Shown piece after piece: positions 42,967 to 52,294 of a stretch of DNA of 64,000 nucleotides. How positions within the stretch are numbered: the first letter of the stretch is position 1; each line of letters opens with the position of its first letter. The stretch comes from Rubellimicrobium mesophilum DSM 19309 (GTDB lineage: Bacteria > Pseudomonadota > Alphaproteobacteria > Rhodobacterales > Rhodobacteraceae). The position numbers and the translations under genes are program-made. Below the pieces are notes generated by a model. That model saw only the letters and a list, made by a program, of their open reading frames with translations. It ran no database searches and had not been told where the DNA came from. The stretch spans positions 27,425 to 91,424 of the forward strand of contig NZ_KK088557.1 in NCBI RefSeq assembly GCF_000600335.2, in the 5' to 3' direction.

Positions 42967-44130
42967 TCAAACCGCCAGCAGCTCCAGCGCCACTCCCTGC
43001 CCGACCCCCACGCAGAGCGTCGCCAGCGCCCTCTGCCCGCCGCCCTCGGCCAGCCGCCGTGCCGCCGCCGCCGCGATCCGCGCCCCGCTCATGCCGAGCG
43101 GATGCCCCAGCGCGATCCCGCCCCCCCTGGCGTTCACGCGCGGGTCGTCGTCGGCGATCCCCCAGGCCCGCAGGCAGGCCAGCACCTGCGCCGCGAAGGC
43201 CTCGTTGATCTCCACCACGTCGCACTCCGCCGGGGCCGCCGCGCCCCTCGCGGCCAGCCGCTCCACCGCCGCCACCGGCCCGATCCCCATATGCGACGGC
43301 GCGACCCCCGCCGAGGCCGCCCGCCCGACGCGCGCGAGGGGCTCCAGCCCGAACCGCCGCACCCCCTCCTCCGAGGCGAGGATCATCGCCGCCGCCCCGT
43401 CGTTCACGCCCGAGGCGTTGCCGGCCGTCACCGTCCCCCCCTCGCGGAACGGCGTCGGCAGCGCCGCAAGCCTCTCCAGGCTGGTCGCCCGGGGATGCTC
43501 GTCCGCCGACACGACGCCGCCCTTGACCGGCACCGGCAGGATGTCCGCCGCGTGCCAGCCCGCGTCGTAGCGCTCCTGCGCCCGCAGCGCGTAGGCGTCC
43601 TGGTCCGCGCGCGGGATCCGATGGTCCCGCGCCACGTTCTCCGCCGTCTCGCCCATCGCCTCGGTCCCATGGGCCGCCGCGATCCGCTCGTTGACGAAGC
43701 GCCAGCCGATGGTGCTGTCGAACACCTCCGCCGCCCGCGAGAAGGCCGCCTCCGCCTTGCCCATCACGAAGGGTGCCCGCGTCATGCTCTCCACGCCCCC
43801 GGCGATCACCACCTGGGCCCCGTCCCGCACCGCCCTCGCCCCCAGCACCACCGCGTCGAGCCCCGAGGCGCAGAGCCGGTTCACCGTCAGCGCCGGTACC
43901 CCCTCCCCCAGTCGCGACAGGAGCACCGCCATCCGCGCGACGTTGCGGTTGTCCTCCCCCGCCTGGTTGGCGCAGCCGAGGATCACCTCGTCCACCCCGA
44001 GCCCCGGATGCAGGTCGAGGAGCCCGTCGATCACCAGCGCCGCCATGTCGTCGGGGCGCACCCTCGCGAGCGCCCCGCCATACCGCCCGATCGGCGTCCG
44101 CCTCGCCGCGCAGAGAAAGACCTCGGTCAT
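42967..44130 (-). CDS. 3-oxoadipyl-CoA-type thiolase
   Basis: A 387-residue acetyl-CoA acyltransferase. The nucleophile Cys is in VNRLCASGLDAV; the GNASGVNDGA, EINEAFAAQVLA and C-terminal GGGIALGHPLG with the second Cys in LATLCVGVGQG are all present. Residues DDDPRVNARGG resemble PcaF/PaaJ, which cleave 3-oxoadipyl-CoA to succinyl-CoA and acetyl-CoA. It ends a three-gene operon with a dehydrogenase and hydratase, divergent from the anthraniloyl-CoA genes, and should finish that pathway. Confidence 0.87.
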   Translation of the reverse strand: MTEVFLCAARRTPIGRYGGALARVRPDDMAALVIDGLLDLHPGLGVDEVILGCANQAGEDNRNVARMAVLLSRLGEGVPALTVNRLCASGLDAVVLGARAVRDGAQVVIAGGVESMTRAPFVMGKAEAAFSRAAEVFDSTIGWRFVNERIAAAHGTEAMGETAENVARDHRIPRADQDAYALRAQERYDAGWHAADILPVPVKGGVVSADEHPRATSLERLAALPTPFREGGTVTAGNASGVNDGAAAMILASEEGVRRFGLEPLARVGRAASAGVAPSHMGIGPVAAVERLAARGAAAPAECDVVEINEAFAAQVLACLRAWGIADDDPRVNARGGGIALGHPLGMSGARIAAAAARRLAEGGGQRALATLCVGVGQGVALELLAV

Positions 44131-45242
44131 GCTCCCTCCATCAGGATCGGCGCCGGCGCGTAGCGCCCCCTCAGATGCGCCGGCGCCCGCGCCTCCAGGG
44201 CCTCCAGCCGCGCCCGGACCGCCCCGCGTCCCCGCGCCGCCAGCATCTCGAACGGCCCGCGCGGCCAGCTCAGCGCCAGCCGGGTGGCCGCGTCCACCGC
44301 CTCCGTCGTCACGCTCCCCTCGGACAGGAGCCACCCGGCCTCGTTCGCCAGCGTGGCCTCGATCCGCTCCACGATGGTCCCGGCGTCGCCGGGCGCCTCC
44401 CCCGCCGCCGTGACGAAGCCCCGCCCCGCCTTCCGCCCCAGCGCCCCCGAGGCCACCTGCGCCTCCAGCGCCGCGAAGACGCGGTAGCGCGGATGCCGCC
44501 CCATCCCCTCCCAGACCGCCCGCGTCGCCGCGAGGTGCACGTCCGCCCCGATCAGGTCGATCAGCGCGAAGGGCCCGATCCGGTAGCCCGCCGCCATCAC
44601 CGCCGCGTCGATCTCCGCCGCCGTCCGCCCCTCCTCCAGCAGCGCGAGCGCCTCCCCGTAGAAGGGCCGCGCGCAGCGGTTGACGATGAAGCCGGGCGTA
44701 TCGGGCGCCTCCACCACCACCTTCCCCGCCGCCTCCGCCAGCCGCCGCGCCACCGCCAGCGCCGCCTCCGAGGTCCCCCCGTGCCGCACCAGCTCCACGA
44801 GCCGCTGCACCGGCGCGGGGTTGAAGAAATGGAGCCCCACAACCCGCTCCGGGTGCCGCACCCCCTCCGCGATCCGCGCCACCGACAGCGAGGAGGTGTT
44901 GGTCGCCAGCACCGCCCCCGGCGCCACGACCTCCTCCAGCGCCGCGAGCAGCGCCCGCTTGACGGACAGGTCCTCGACCACCGCCTCGACCACCAGCTCC
45001 GCCGCGCCCATGGACGCAGGCCCCTCCACCACGACCAGCCGGCCGAGGATCGCGTCGCGCTCCTCCGCCGTCATCTTCCCGGCCTTCACCCGCCCGTCGA
45101 GCGCCCCGGCCAGCCGGTCGCGCGCCCCCTCGCGCGCCGCCTCGACGGCATCGGTCGCCAGCACCACGGCCCCCGCCTGCGCGAAGACCTGCGCGATGCC
45201 GAGCCCCATGGTCCCGAGCCCCACCACCCCGACCATCGTCAT
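44127..45242 (-). CDS. 3-hydroxyacyl-CoA dehydrogenase, PaaH-like
   Basis: A 371-residue NAD-dependent dehydrogenase. VVGLGTMGLGIAQVFAQAG binds NAD, LATNTSSLSVARIAE and LHFFNPAPVQRLVELV (catalytic His) are diagnostic, and DTPGFIVNRCARPFYGEAL starts the C-terminal domain, which is followed by a partial second domain. It is coupled to the hydratase and thiolase genes by ATGA overlaps. It should oxidise the hydroxyacyl-CoA formed after ring opening in aromatic degradation. Confidence 0.88.
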   Translation of the reverse strand: MTMVGVVGLGTMGLGIAQVFAQAGAVVLATDAVEAAREGARDRLAGALDGRVKAGKMTAEERDAILGRLVVVEGPASMGAAELVVEAVVEDLSVKRALLAALEEVVAPGAVLATNTSSLSVARIAEGVRHPERVVGLHFFNPAPVQRLVELVRHGGTSEAALAVARRLAEAAGKVVVEAPDTPGFIVNRCARPFYGEALALLEEGRTAAEIDAAVMAAGYRIGPFALIDLIGADVHLAATRAVWEGMGRHPRYRVFAALEAQVASGALGRKAGRGFVTAAGEAPGDAGTIVERIEATLANEAGWLLSEGSVTTEAVDAATRLALSWPRGPFEMLAARGRGAVRARLEALEARAPAHLRGRYAPAPILMEGA

Positions 45243-45991
45243 CGCCCCTTGAACTCCGGCCTGCGCTTCTCGCGGAAGGCCCGGAGGCCCTCCGCCTTGT
45301 CCCCGGTGTCGAGCAACGCCTCGAACGCCGCCCGCTCCCCCGCGAAGTCGAGCCCGCCCTCCGACGCCGCGACCACCGCCGCCTTCGCCGCCCGCAGCGC
45401 CAAGGGGGCCCGACGCGCGATCCGGCCCGCCAGCTCCTCCGCGACGGGCAGCGCGCTCCCCTCCACGCGCCACGCCGCGATCCCCCAGGCCTCGGCGGTC
45501 GCGGCGTCCACGATCTCGCCCGTCAGCACCATCCGCATCGCCCGGGCCCGCCCGACCAGCGCCGTCAGCCGCTGCGTCCCGCCGGCCCCCGGCATGATCC
45601 CAAGGTTCGTCTCCGGCAGCCCCACCCGCGCCGTCCCGCCCAGCACGAGGAGGTCCGCCATCAGCGCCAGCTCGAACCCGCCGCCCAGCGCGACGCCGTC
45701 CACCGCCGCGACCAGCGGCTTGGGAAAGGCCCGGATCGCCGCCCAATGCGCCTTCCTCGGATCGACCGCCGCCTCCACCGAGCCCTTCCCCTCGATCTCC
45801 CCGATGTCGGCCCCGGCCGCGAAGTCCCCCCAGGCCCCGGTCAGCACCACCGCCCGGCAGCCCTCGTCCCCGGCGAGCCGCCCGAACGCCTCCGCCAGAG
45901 CGCCAAGCAGCGCCGTGTTCAGCGCGTTGCGCGCCTCCGGGCGGCTCAGGGTCAGCCGCGTCCAGCCGTGCTGCGGATCCTCGATCAGCAT
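45239..45991 (-). CDS. Enoyl-CoA hydratase/isomerase, PaaF-like
   Basis: A 250-residue crotonase-fold enzyme. The oxyanion hole is formed by GDFAAGADIGEIEG and VDGVALGGGFELAL; both catalytic Glu positions are present (ELALMADLLVLG and GLPETNLGIMPGAGGTQRL). It is the first gene of the leftward beta-oxidation operon. A pair of tandem palindromes at 46020-46047 lies between it and the divergent anthraniloyl-CoA operon, so both are probably co-regulated. Confidence 0.87.
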   Translation of the reverse strand: MLIEDPQHGWTRLTLSRPEARNALNTALLGALAEAFGRLAGDEGCRAVVLTGAWGDFAAGADIGEIEGKGSVEAAVDPRKAHWAAIRAFPKPLVAAVDGVALGGGFELALMADLLVLGGTARVGLPETNLGIMPGAGGTQRLTALVGRARAMRMVLTGEIVDAATAEAWGIAAWRVEGSALPVAEELAGRIARRAPLALRAAKAAVVAASEGGLDFAGERAAFEALLDTGDKAEGLRAFREKRRPEFKGR

Positions 45992-46019
45992 GGCGCGATC
46001 ATCCTCCGCCCACCCAAAG

Positions 46020-46047
46020 TTTCAAGCCTGAAATTTCAAGCTTGAAA
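46020..46047. promoter_or_regulatory. Two tandem 14-bp palindromes, likely operator
   Basis: TTTCAAGCCTGAAA (46020-46033) and TTTCAAGCTTGAAA (46034-46047) abut each other in the divergent promoter between the beta-oxidation operon and the anthraniloyl-CoA monooxygenase operon. The second is a perfect palindrome and both are AT-rich islands. A MarR-family gene at 49113 in the latter operon is the obvious candidate regulator, perhaps responding to an aryl-CoA. Confidence 0.75.
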
Positions 46048-46096
46048 TACCCACGCGCCGTGGCATCCTCCCCTCACCCCACAGGGAGGGACGCCC

Positions 46097-48382
46097 ATGA
46101 AGATCCTCTGCCTCGGCGGCGGCCCTGCGGGTCTCTACTTCGCCCTGTCCATGAAGCTCCGCGACCCCTCGCACGAGGTGACCGTGCTAGAGCGCAACCG
46201 CGAGGGCGACACCTTCGGCTGGGGCGTGGTCCTCTCCGACGACGCCCTCTCGCGGATGCAGAGGAACGACCCCCTCAGCACCCAGGCGATCCGCAACCGC
46301 TTCGCCTACTGGGACGACATCGCCGTGATCCACAAGGGCACCCGCACCGTCTCGGGCGGCCACGGCTTCGCCGGCATCGGCCGCCGCGTGCTCCTCAACC
46401 TCCTGCAGGACCGCGCCCGCGAGCTGGGCGTCGAGCTGCGCTACGAGGCCGAGTTCCAGTCCGCCGAGTCCTACCGCCCCGACTACGACCTGATCGTCGG
46501 CGCCGACGGCATCAACTCCCGCGTCCGCGCCGAATACGCCGAGGTGTTCCGCCCCGACATCGACCTGCGCGTCTGCAAGTTCGTCTGGCTCGGCACGAAC
46601 CAGACCTTCGCCAACGCCTTCACCTTCCTCTTCGAGCACACCGAGCACGGCTGGGTCTGGGCCCACGCCTACCAGTTCGACAAGGACACCGCGACCTTCA
46701 TCGTCGAATGCCGCCCCGAGACCTGGGCCCGCTGGGGCTTCGACCACATGACCAAAGAGGAGACCGTCGCCACCTGCGAGCGCATCTTCGCGAAGCACCT
46801 GGGCGGCCACTCCCTCATGTCCAACGCCGCCCACCTGCGCGGCTCGGCGATCTGGCAGCAGTTCCCCGCGTGATCTGCGAACGGTGGTATCACGGCAACG
46901 TCGTCCTGATGGGCGACGCCGCTGCGACCGGGCACTTCTCCATCGGCTCGGGCACCCGCCTCGCCATCGACAGCGCCATCGCGCTCGCCGACTACCTGCA
47001 CTCCGAACCTTCGATGGAGGACGCCTTCCGCCGCTACCAGGAGGAGCGGCGCGTCGAGGTCCTCCGCCTCCAATCCGCCGCCCGCAATTCGCTGGAATGG
47101 TTCGAGGAGGTCGAGCGCTACCTCGACATGCCCCCGTCCAGTTCGCCTACTCGCTCCTGACCCGCTCGCAGCGCATCTCCCACGAGAACCTCCGCCTGCG
47201 CGACCCCGACTGGCTGCGCGAGGCCGAGGCCTGGTTCCAGCGCCAGGCGGGCGGGCAGGACGTGCGCGCGCCCCTGTTCGCGCCCTTCACCTTGCGCGAC
47301 ATGAGGCTCAGGAACCGTGTCGTCGTCGCCCCCATGGCCCAATACAAGGCCGTGGACGGGTGCCCGACCGACTGGCACTTCGTCCACTACGCCGAGCGCG
47401 CCAAGGGCGGCGCCGGCCTCGTCTACACCGAGATGGCCTGCGTCTCCCCCGAGGGCCGCATCACCCCCGGCTGCCCCGGCACCTATGCGCCGGAGCACGA
47501 GGCCGAATGGACACGCCTCGTCGACTTCGTCCATCGGGAGACCGAGGCGAAGATATGCCTCCAGCTCGGCCATTCCGGTCGCAAGGGCTCCGTCCAGGTC
47601 CCCTGGGAGGACGACGAGATGCCCCTCCCCTCGGGCAACTGGCAGACGCTCGCCCCCTCCCCGATCCCCTGGTCCCCGCGCCATCAGACCCCGAAGGAGA
47701 TGGACCGCGCCGACATGGACCATGGTGCGCGACCCAGTTCGTCGCCGCCGTCCAGATGGCCGATCGCGCCGGCTACGACATGGTCGAGCTCCACGCCGCC
47801 CACGGCTATCTCATCTCCTCCTTCATCAGCCCGCTCTCCAACCAGCGTACCGACGACTACGGCGGGTCGCTGGCGAACCGGATGCGCTACCCCCTCGAAG
47901 TCTCCCGCGCCATGCGCGCCGCCTGGCCCGCCGAAAGGCCCATGTCCGTCCGCATCTCCGCCACCGACTGGGTGGGCGAGGCCGGCGTCACTCCGCAGGA
48001 AGCCGTGGACATCGCCCGGATGTTCCGCGAGGCCGGCGCCGACATCATCGACGTCTCCGCCGGCCAGACCTCGACCGAGGCGCGTCCCGTCTACGGCCGG
48101 ATGTTCCAGACCCCCCTCTCCGACCGCATCCGCAACGAGGCCGGGCTGGCGACGATGGCCGTCGGCAACATCACCGACTTCGACCAGGTGAACAGCATCC
48201 TCATGGCCGGCCGCGCCGACCTCGTCTGCCTCGCCCGCCCCCATCTCGCCGACCCCTACTGGACGCTCCACGCCGCCGTGGCGCTGGGCGACGAGGCCAC
48301 CGAATGGCCCAAGCCCTACCTGCGCGGCCGCGACCAGGCCCGCCGCCTCCGCGATCGCGCACAGGAGGCGCTCCGGGCATGA
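46097..48382 (+). CDS. Anthraniloyl-CoA monooxygenase/reductase (salicylyl-CoA 5-hydroxylase type), frameshifted
   Basis: A fused flavoprotein of about 761 residues. The N-terminal half is a class A FAD monooxygenase ([17 protein letters not shown]; second FAD motif [19 protein letters not shown]). The C-terminal half is an Old Yellow Enzyme-type FMN reductase ([20 protein letters not shown], then [14 protein letters not shown]). This architecture is that of 2-aminobenzoyl-CoA monooxygenase/reductase, which hydroxylates and dearomatises anthraniloyl-CoA. The gene is broken near 46868 and 47136 (missing C) and by two one-base insertions near 47725-47740. A ligase gene, kynurenine genes and beta-oxidation genes around it support anthranilate over salicylate. 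Confidence 0.85.
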
Positions 48383-49116
48383 CCCTCGCGGGCAAGCGCG
48401 TGCTGGTGACGGGTGGGGGCACCGGTCTCGGCCGCGACCTCGCGCGCGGCTTCGCGGAGGCCGGCGCCGAGGTCGTCATCGCGGGCCGCACGCGCGAGCC
48501 CCTCGAACGCACCGCCGAACAGACCGGCGCCCGCTGGCACCAAGCGGACGTGACCGACCCGGCCCAGGTAGCCGCCCTCTTCGATGCCGCCGGCCCCTGC
48601 GACATCGTCCTCGCCAACGCCGGGATGGGCGAGAGCGCTCCCTTCCTCAAGGTCACCCTCGACGACTGGCAGCGCACCCTCGCCGTCAACCTCACCGGCA
48701 CCTTCCTGACCTTCCAGGAGGGGCTCCGCCGCATGACCGCCTGGGGCCGCCTGATCGCCGTCGCCTCCACGGCGGGCCTGCGCGGCGGCCCCTACATCGC
48801 CCCCTACGCCGCCGCCAAGCACGGTGTCGTGGGCCTCGTCCGCTCCCTAGCCCTCGAGGTCGCGCGCAGGGGCATCACCGTCAACGCCCTCTGCCCCGGC
48901 TTCCTCGACACCGAGATGACGGACCGCACCGTCGCCAACATCGCCGCCCACACCGGACGCACCGAACCCGAGGCCCGCGCGACCCTCGCCGCCATGAACC
49001 CCCAGAACCGCCTGATCCGGCCCGAGGAGGTCACCGCCGCCGCCCTCTGGCTCTGCGGCCCCGGCTCGGACGCCGTCAACGGCCAAGCCATCGCGATCGA
49101 CGGAGGCGCCCCATGA
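48379..49116 (+). CDS. SDR family oxidoreductase of the anthranilate operon
   Basis: A 245-residue FabG-like short-chain dehydrogenase. [20 protein letters not shown] binds the cofactor, LANAGMG follows, and the catalytic residues are in [20 protein letters not shown] and AKHG. ATG 48379 overlaps the monooxygenase stop. In this context it may oxidise or reduce a ring ketone or hydroxyl of the alicyclic CoA ester after dearomatisation; that role is inferred from position. Confidence 0.85.
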   Translation: MTLAGKRVLVTGGGTGLGRDLARGFAEAGAEVVIAGRTREPLERTAEQTGARWHQADVTDPAQVAALFDAAGPCDIVLANAGMGESAPFLKVTLDDWQRTLAVNLTGTFLTFQEGLRRMTAWGRLIAVASTAGLRGGPYIAPYAAAKHGVVGLVRSLALEVARRGITVNALCPGFLDTEMTDRTVANIAAHTGRTEPEARATLAAMNPQNRLIRPEEVTAAALWLCGPGSDAVNGQAIAIDGGAP

Positions 49117-49541
49117 CCCTCGCCAAGCGTCCGCCTCCGCGCCTGGGTTCGCCTCCTGGGCGTCACCCGCCGCACCGAGTCCACCCTGCGCGAGGTCCTG
49201 CGCGCCCACGGCACGACCCTCCCCCGCTTCGACGTGATGGCCGCCCTCCACCGCAAGCCGCAGGGCGTCACCATGTCCGAGCTCTCCCGGATGCTCCTCG
49301 TCTCGAACGGCAACGCCACCGCCGTGGTGGACCGCCTCGAACAGGACGGCCTCGTCCGCCGCACCCCCTCGGACACCGACCGCCGCACCGTCTTCGTCGC
49401 CCTCACCGCCGAGGGCCTCACCCTCTTCGAGCGCCTCGCCGCCGAGCACGAATCCGAGGTGGACCGCCTCCTCTCCGGCCTCAGCGAATCCGACCTCGAC
49501 GCCCTCCTCCCCCTCCTCAAGCGCATGGGACCCCGCGATGA
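49113..49541 (+). CDS. MarR family transcriptional regulator (frameshifted)
   Basis: About 142 residues. Conserved MarR segments are readable in a shifted frame: RLRAWVRLLGVTRRTESTLR, PRFDVMAALHRKPQGVTMSE, then the winged helix (LLVSNGNATAVVDRLEQDGL with the DTDRRTVFVALTAEG wing). Two compensating indels (about 49130 and 49525) are implied, since both the ATG overlapping the SDR stop and the TGA overlapping the next ATG are in the original frame. MarR proteins such as BadR and HcaR respond to aryl-CoA esters; the tandem palindromes at 46020 would be its operator. Confidence 0.75.
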   Translation: MTLAKRPPPRLGSPPGRHPPHRVHPARGPARPRHDPPPLRRDGRPPPQAAGRHHVRALPDAPRLERQRHRRGGPPRTGRPRPPHPLGHRPPHRLRRPHRRGPHPLRAPRRRARIRGGPPPLRPQRIRPRRPPPPPQAHGTPR

Positions 49542-50349
49542 CCCCGATGGCCGAATGGCATCCGCGCCACTTCTCGTGGAAGCTCCGGGACCGCGTCGCC
49601 ACGATCCGGCTCCATAACCCGGCGCGGAAGAACCCGCTCACCTTCGACAGCTACGCCGAGCTGCGCGACACCTTCCGCGCGCTGGCCGAGGCCCCCGACG
49701 TGGACGTGGTGGTCTTCGGCTCGCACGGGGCAACTTCTGCTCGGGCGGCGACGTGCACGACATCATCGGGCCGCTGATCGGGCGGCCGATGAAAGACCTC
49801 CTCGCCTTCACGCGCCTGACCGGGGACCTCGTCAAGGCGATGCTCTCCTGCGGCAAGCCGGTGATCGCCGCCGTGGACGGGGTCGCGGTCGGCGCGGGCG
49901 CGATCCTCGCCATGGCCGCCGACCTCCGCCTCGCCACGCCCGAGGCGCGCTGCGCCTTCCTCTTCACCCGCGTGGGCCTCGCGGGCTGCGACATGGGCGC
50001 CTGCGCCATGCTCCCCCGCATCATCGGCCAGGGCCGCGCGGCGGAACTGCTCTACACGGGCCGCACCATGACCGCGCAGGAGGGCCTGTCCTGGGGCTTC
50101 TGGAACGCCCTCCACCCCGCCGACCACCTCGACGAGGAGGCCCGCGCGCTGGCCCAGCGCCTCGCCAGCGGCCCCACCTTCGCCCATTCCATGACCAAGA
50201 CCCAGCTCAACCAGGAATGGTCCATGGGCCTCATGGAGGCCATCGAATCCGAGGCCCAAGCCCAGGCGATCTGCATGGCCACCCGCGACTTCGAGCGCGC
50301 CTACCGCGCCTTCGCGGCCCGCGAGAAGCCGGCGTTCGAGGGGAACTGA
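49538..50349 (+). CDS. Enoyl-CoA hydratase family protein (frameshifted)
   Basis: About 270 residues of the crotonase fold. [20 protein letters not shown] starts it. After one missing G near 49728 it continues [14 protein letters not shown] and [20 protein letters not shown], the oxyanion-hole segments, and [20 protein letters not shown]. The enzyme probably hydrates or opens the ring of the alicyclic CoA intermediate in anthranilate degradation. It overlaps the regulator gene by ATGA and the acyl-CoA dehydrogenase gene by one base. ATG 49550 is an alternative start. Confidence 0.82.
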
Positions 50350-51478
50350 TGGCGGACCGGACCTTCCTCGCCTGGCCCTTCTTCGAGCCCCGCCACCGGG
50401 AATTCGCGGAGTCGCTCGACGCCTGGTGTGCCGCGAACCTCCCCGTCGACCATACGGACGTGGACACCGCCTGCCGCACCCTCGTCCGCAAGCTCGGCGA
50501 AGCTGGCTGGCTCCGCCCCACCGGCTCGGACGCGGGCGAGCGCCTCGACATCCGCACCCTCTGCCTCGCCCGCGAGACGCTGGCCCGCCACGACCCCCTC
50601 GCCGACTTCGCCTTCGCCATGCAGGGCCTCGGCATGGGCGCCATCACCCTCTTCGGCACGCCGCATCAACGCGAGTGGCTCGCCAAGACGCGCAGCGGCA
50701 AGGCCATAGCCGCCTTCGCCCTGACCGAGCCCGCCTCCGGCTCCGACGTCGCCGCGACCTCCACCACTGCCCAGCGCACGAACGACGGTTGGCTCCTGAA
50801 CGGCGAAAAGACCTGGATCTCCAACGGCGGGATCGCCCAGCTCTACGTCCTCTTCGCCCGCACCGGAGAGGCTCCGGGCGCGAAGGGCCTCTCCGCCTTC
50901 CTCCTCCCCGCCGACACTCCGGGTCTGACAGTGGAGGAACGCCTCGACACCCTCGCCCCCACCCCCTCGCGCGCCTGCGCCTCCACGACCTCCACCTCCC
51001 CGAAGATGCGCTGATTGGCACCCCCGGGGAAGGGTTCAAGATCGCCATGACCGTCCTCGACCACTTCCGCCCCACGGTCGCCGCCGCCGCCCTGGGCCTC
51101 GCCCGCCGCGCCTTGGACGAGAGCCTCACCCGCACGCGCACCCGCACGGTCCAGGGCGCGCCCCTTGCCGACCTCCAGATGGTCCAGGGCCACCTCGCCG
51201 ACATGGCGCTCGACATCGACGCGGCGGCCCTCCTCACCTACCGCGCCGCCTGGGCCAAGGATCAGGGCGCCCCCCGCATCACTCGCGAGGCCGCCATGGC
51301 CAAGCTCCACGCCACCGAGGCCGCTCAACGCGTCATCGACCAGGCCGTCCAGCTTCACGGCGGCGACGGCGTCCGCCGGGGCTCGGTGGTCGAGTCCCTC
51401 TACCGCGACATCCGCGCCCTTCGCATCTACGAAGGCGCCTCCGACGTGCAGCGCGTCGTCATCGCGAGGTCCCTATGA
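50349..51478 (+). CDS. Acyl-CoA dehydrogenase (frameshifted)
   Basis: About 376 residues of the FAD acyl-CoA dehydrogenase family. [15 protein letters not shown] and [16 protein letters not shown] are the central signatures, and the C-terminal [20 protein letters not shown] and [13 protein letters not shown] include the usual catalytic Glu. One C is missing near 50967; restored, the frame reads [18 protein letters not shown]. It should desaturate a cyclic or linear CoA thioester in the anthraniloyl-CoA route. The gene is tightly coupled to its neighbours. Confidence 0.83.
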
Positions 51479-51897
51479 TCTACCGCCGCAAGGTTCCCAT
51501 CGAGTTCAACCACTGCGACCCGGCGGGGATCGTCTTCTACCCCCGCTACTTCGAGATGACCAACTCCATGGTCGAGAACTTCTTCCGCGAGGTGATGGAC
51601 TACCCCTTCGCCCGCATGATGTCCGAGGGCGTGGGCACCCCCACCGTCAAGATCGAGATGGAGTTCCGCGCCCCCTCGCGCCTGGGCGAGGTCCTCGACT
51701 GGGCCCTGATCGTCCGCCGCATCGGCCGCACCTCCGCCAGGCTCCGCGTCAGCGCCCACGGCGGCACCGAGCTCCGCCTCAACGGCGACCTCACCCTCGT
51801 CTTCGCCTCCCTCACCGGCAAGGCCCTGCCCTGGCCCGATTCCATCTGGTCCCGCCTCGAGACCATCCGCCAGCGAGAGCCCAATGAGCCCGCATGA
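51475..51897 (+). CDS. Hotdog-fold acyl-CoA thioesterase (4HBT type)
   Basis: A 140-residue 4-hydroxybenzoyl-CoA thioesterase-like protein. [20 protein letters not shown] contains the catalytic Asp, and [18 protein letters not shown] is the second conserved block. Thioesterases of this sort in aryl-CoA operons release CoA from dead-end thioesters. ATG 51475 overlaps the dehydrogenase stop (ATGA), and its own end overlaps the Rid gene by 14 bases. Confidence 0.87.
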   Translation: MIYRRKVPIEFNHCDPAGIVFYPRYFEMTNSMVENFFREVMDYPFARMMSEGVGTPTVKIEMEFRAPSRLGEVLDWALIVRRIGRTSARLRVSAHGGTELRLNGDLTLVFASLTGKALPWPDSIWSRLETIRQREPNEPA

Positions 51898-52294
51898 GTT
51901 CCTCCACCCCTCCCACTGGAAGCCCGCGCGCGGCTATGCCAACGGCATCATGGCCGAAGGCCGCCTGATCCTGACCGGCGGCCTCATCGGCTGGAACGCC
52001 GACCAGCAGTTCGAATCCGACGACTTCGCCGCCCAGGCCGCCCAGACCCTGCGCAACATCGTCGAGGTCCTCGCCTGCGCCGGCGCAAAGCCGGAACACC
52101 TCGTGCGCCTCACATGGTACGTCACCGACAAACGCGAATACCTGGCAAGCCTCCCGACCCTCGGCACCGCCTACCGCGAGATCATCGGCCGCCACTACCC
52201 GGCCATGGCGCTCCTGCAGGTCGCCGCGCTCGTCGAGGACCGCGCCAAGGTCGAGATCGAAGCCACCGCCGTGCTGCCGAAGGAGGGACCATGA
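51884..52294 (+). CDS. Rid family protein (RidA-like) lacking the deaminase arginine
   Basis: A 136-residue YjgF/Rid-fold protein. GRLILTGGLIGWNADQQFES and LVRLTWYVTDKREYLAS fit the family. Rid proteins hydrolyse enamines and imines, which would suit removal of nitrogen from the aminated ring intermediate of anthraniloyl-CoA. However, where RidA has the catalytic Arg (P-A-R), this protein reads HYPAMALLQVAALVEDRAKV, with Met instead, so it belongs to another Rid subgroup and its activity is uncertain. Confidence 0.82.
   Translation: MSPHEFLHPSHWKPARGYANGIMAEGRLILTGGLIGWNADQQFESDDFAAQAAQTLRNIVEVLACAGAKPEHLVRLTWYVTDKREYLASLPTLGTAYREIIGRHYPAMALLQVAALVEDRAKVEIEATAVLPKEGP

Noticed and set aside
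46097..48382. Salicylyl-CoA 5-hydroxylase function
   Set aside because: Database names for this fused flavoprotein often use salicylyl-CoA, but the reductase domain fusion and the kynurenine and ligase neighbours favour anthraniloyl-CoA.
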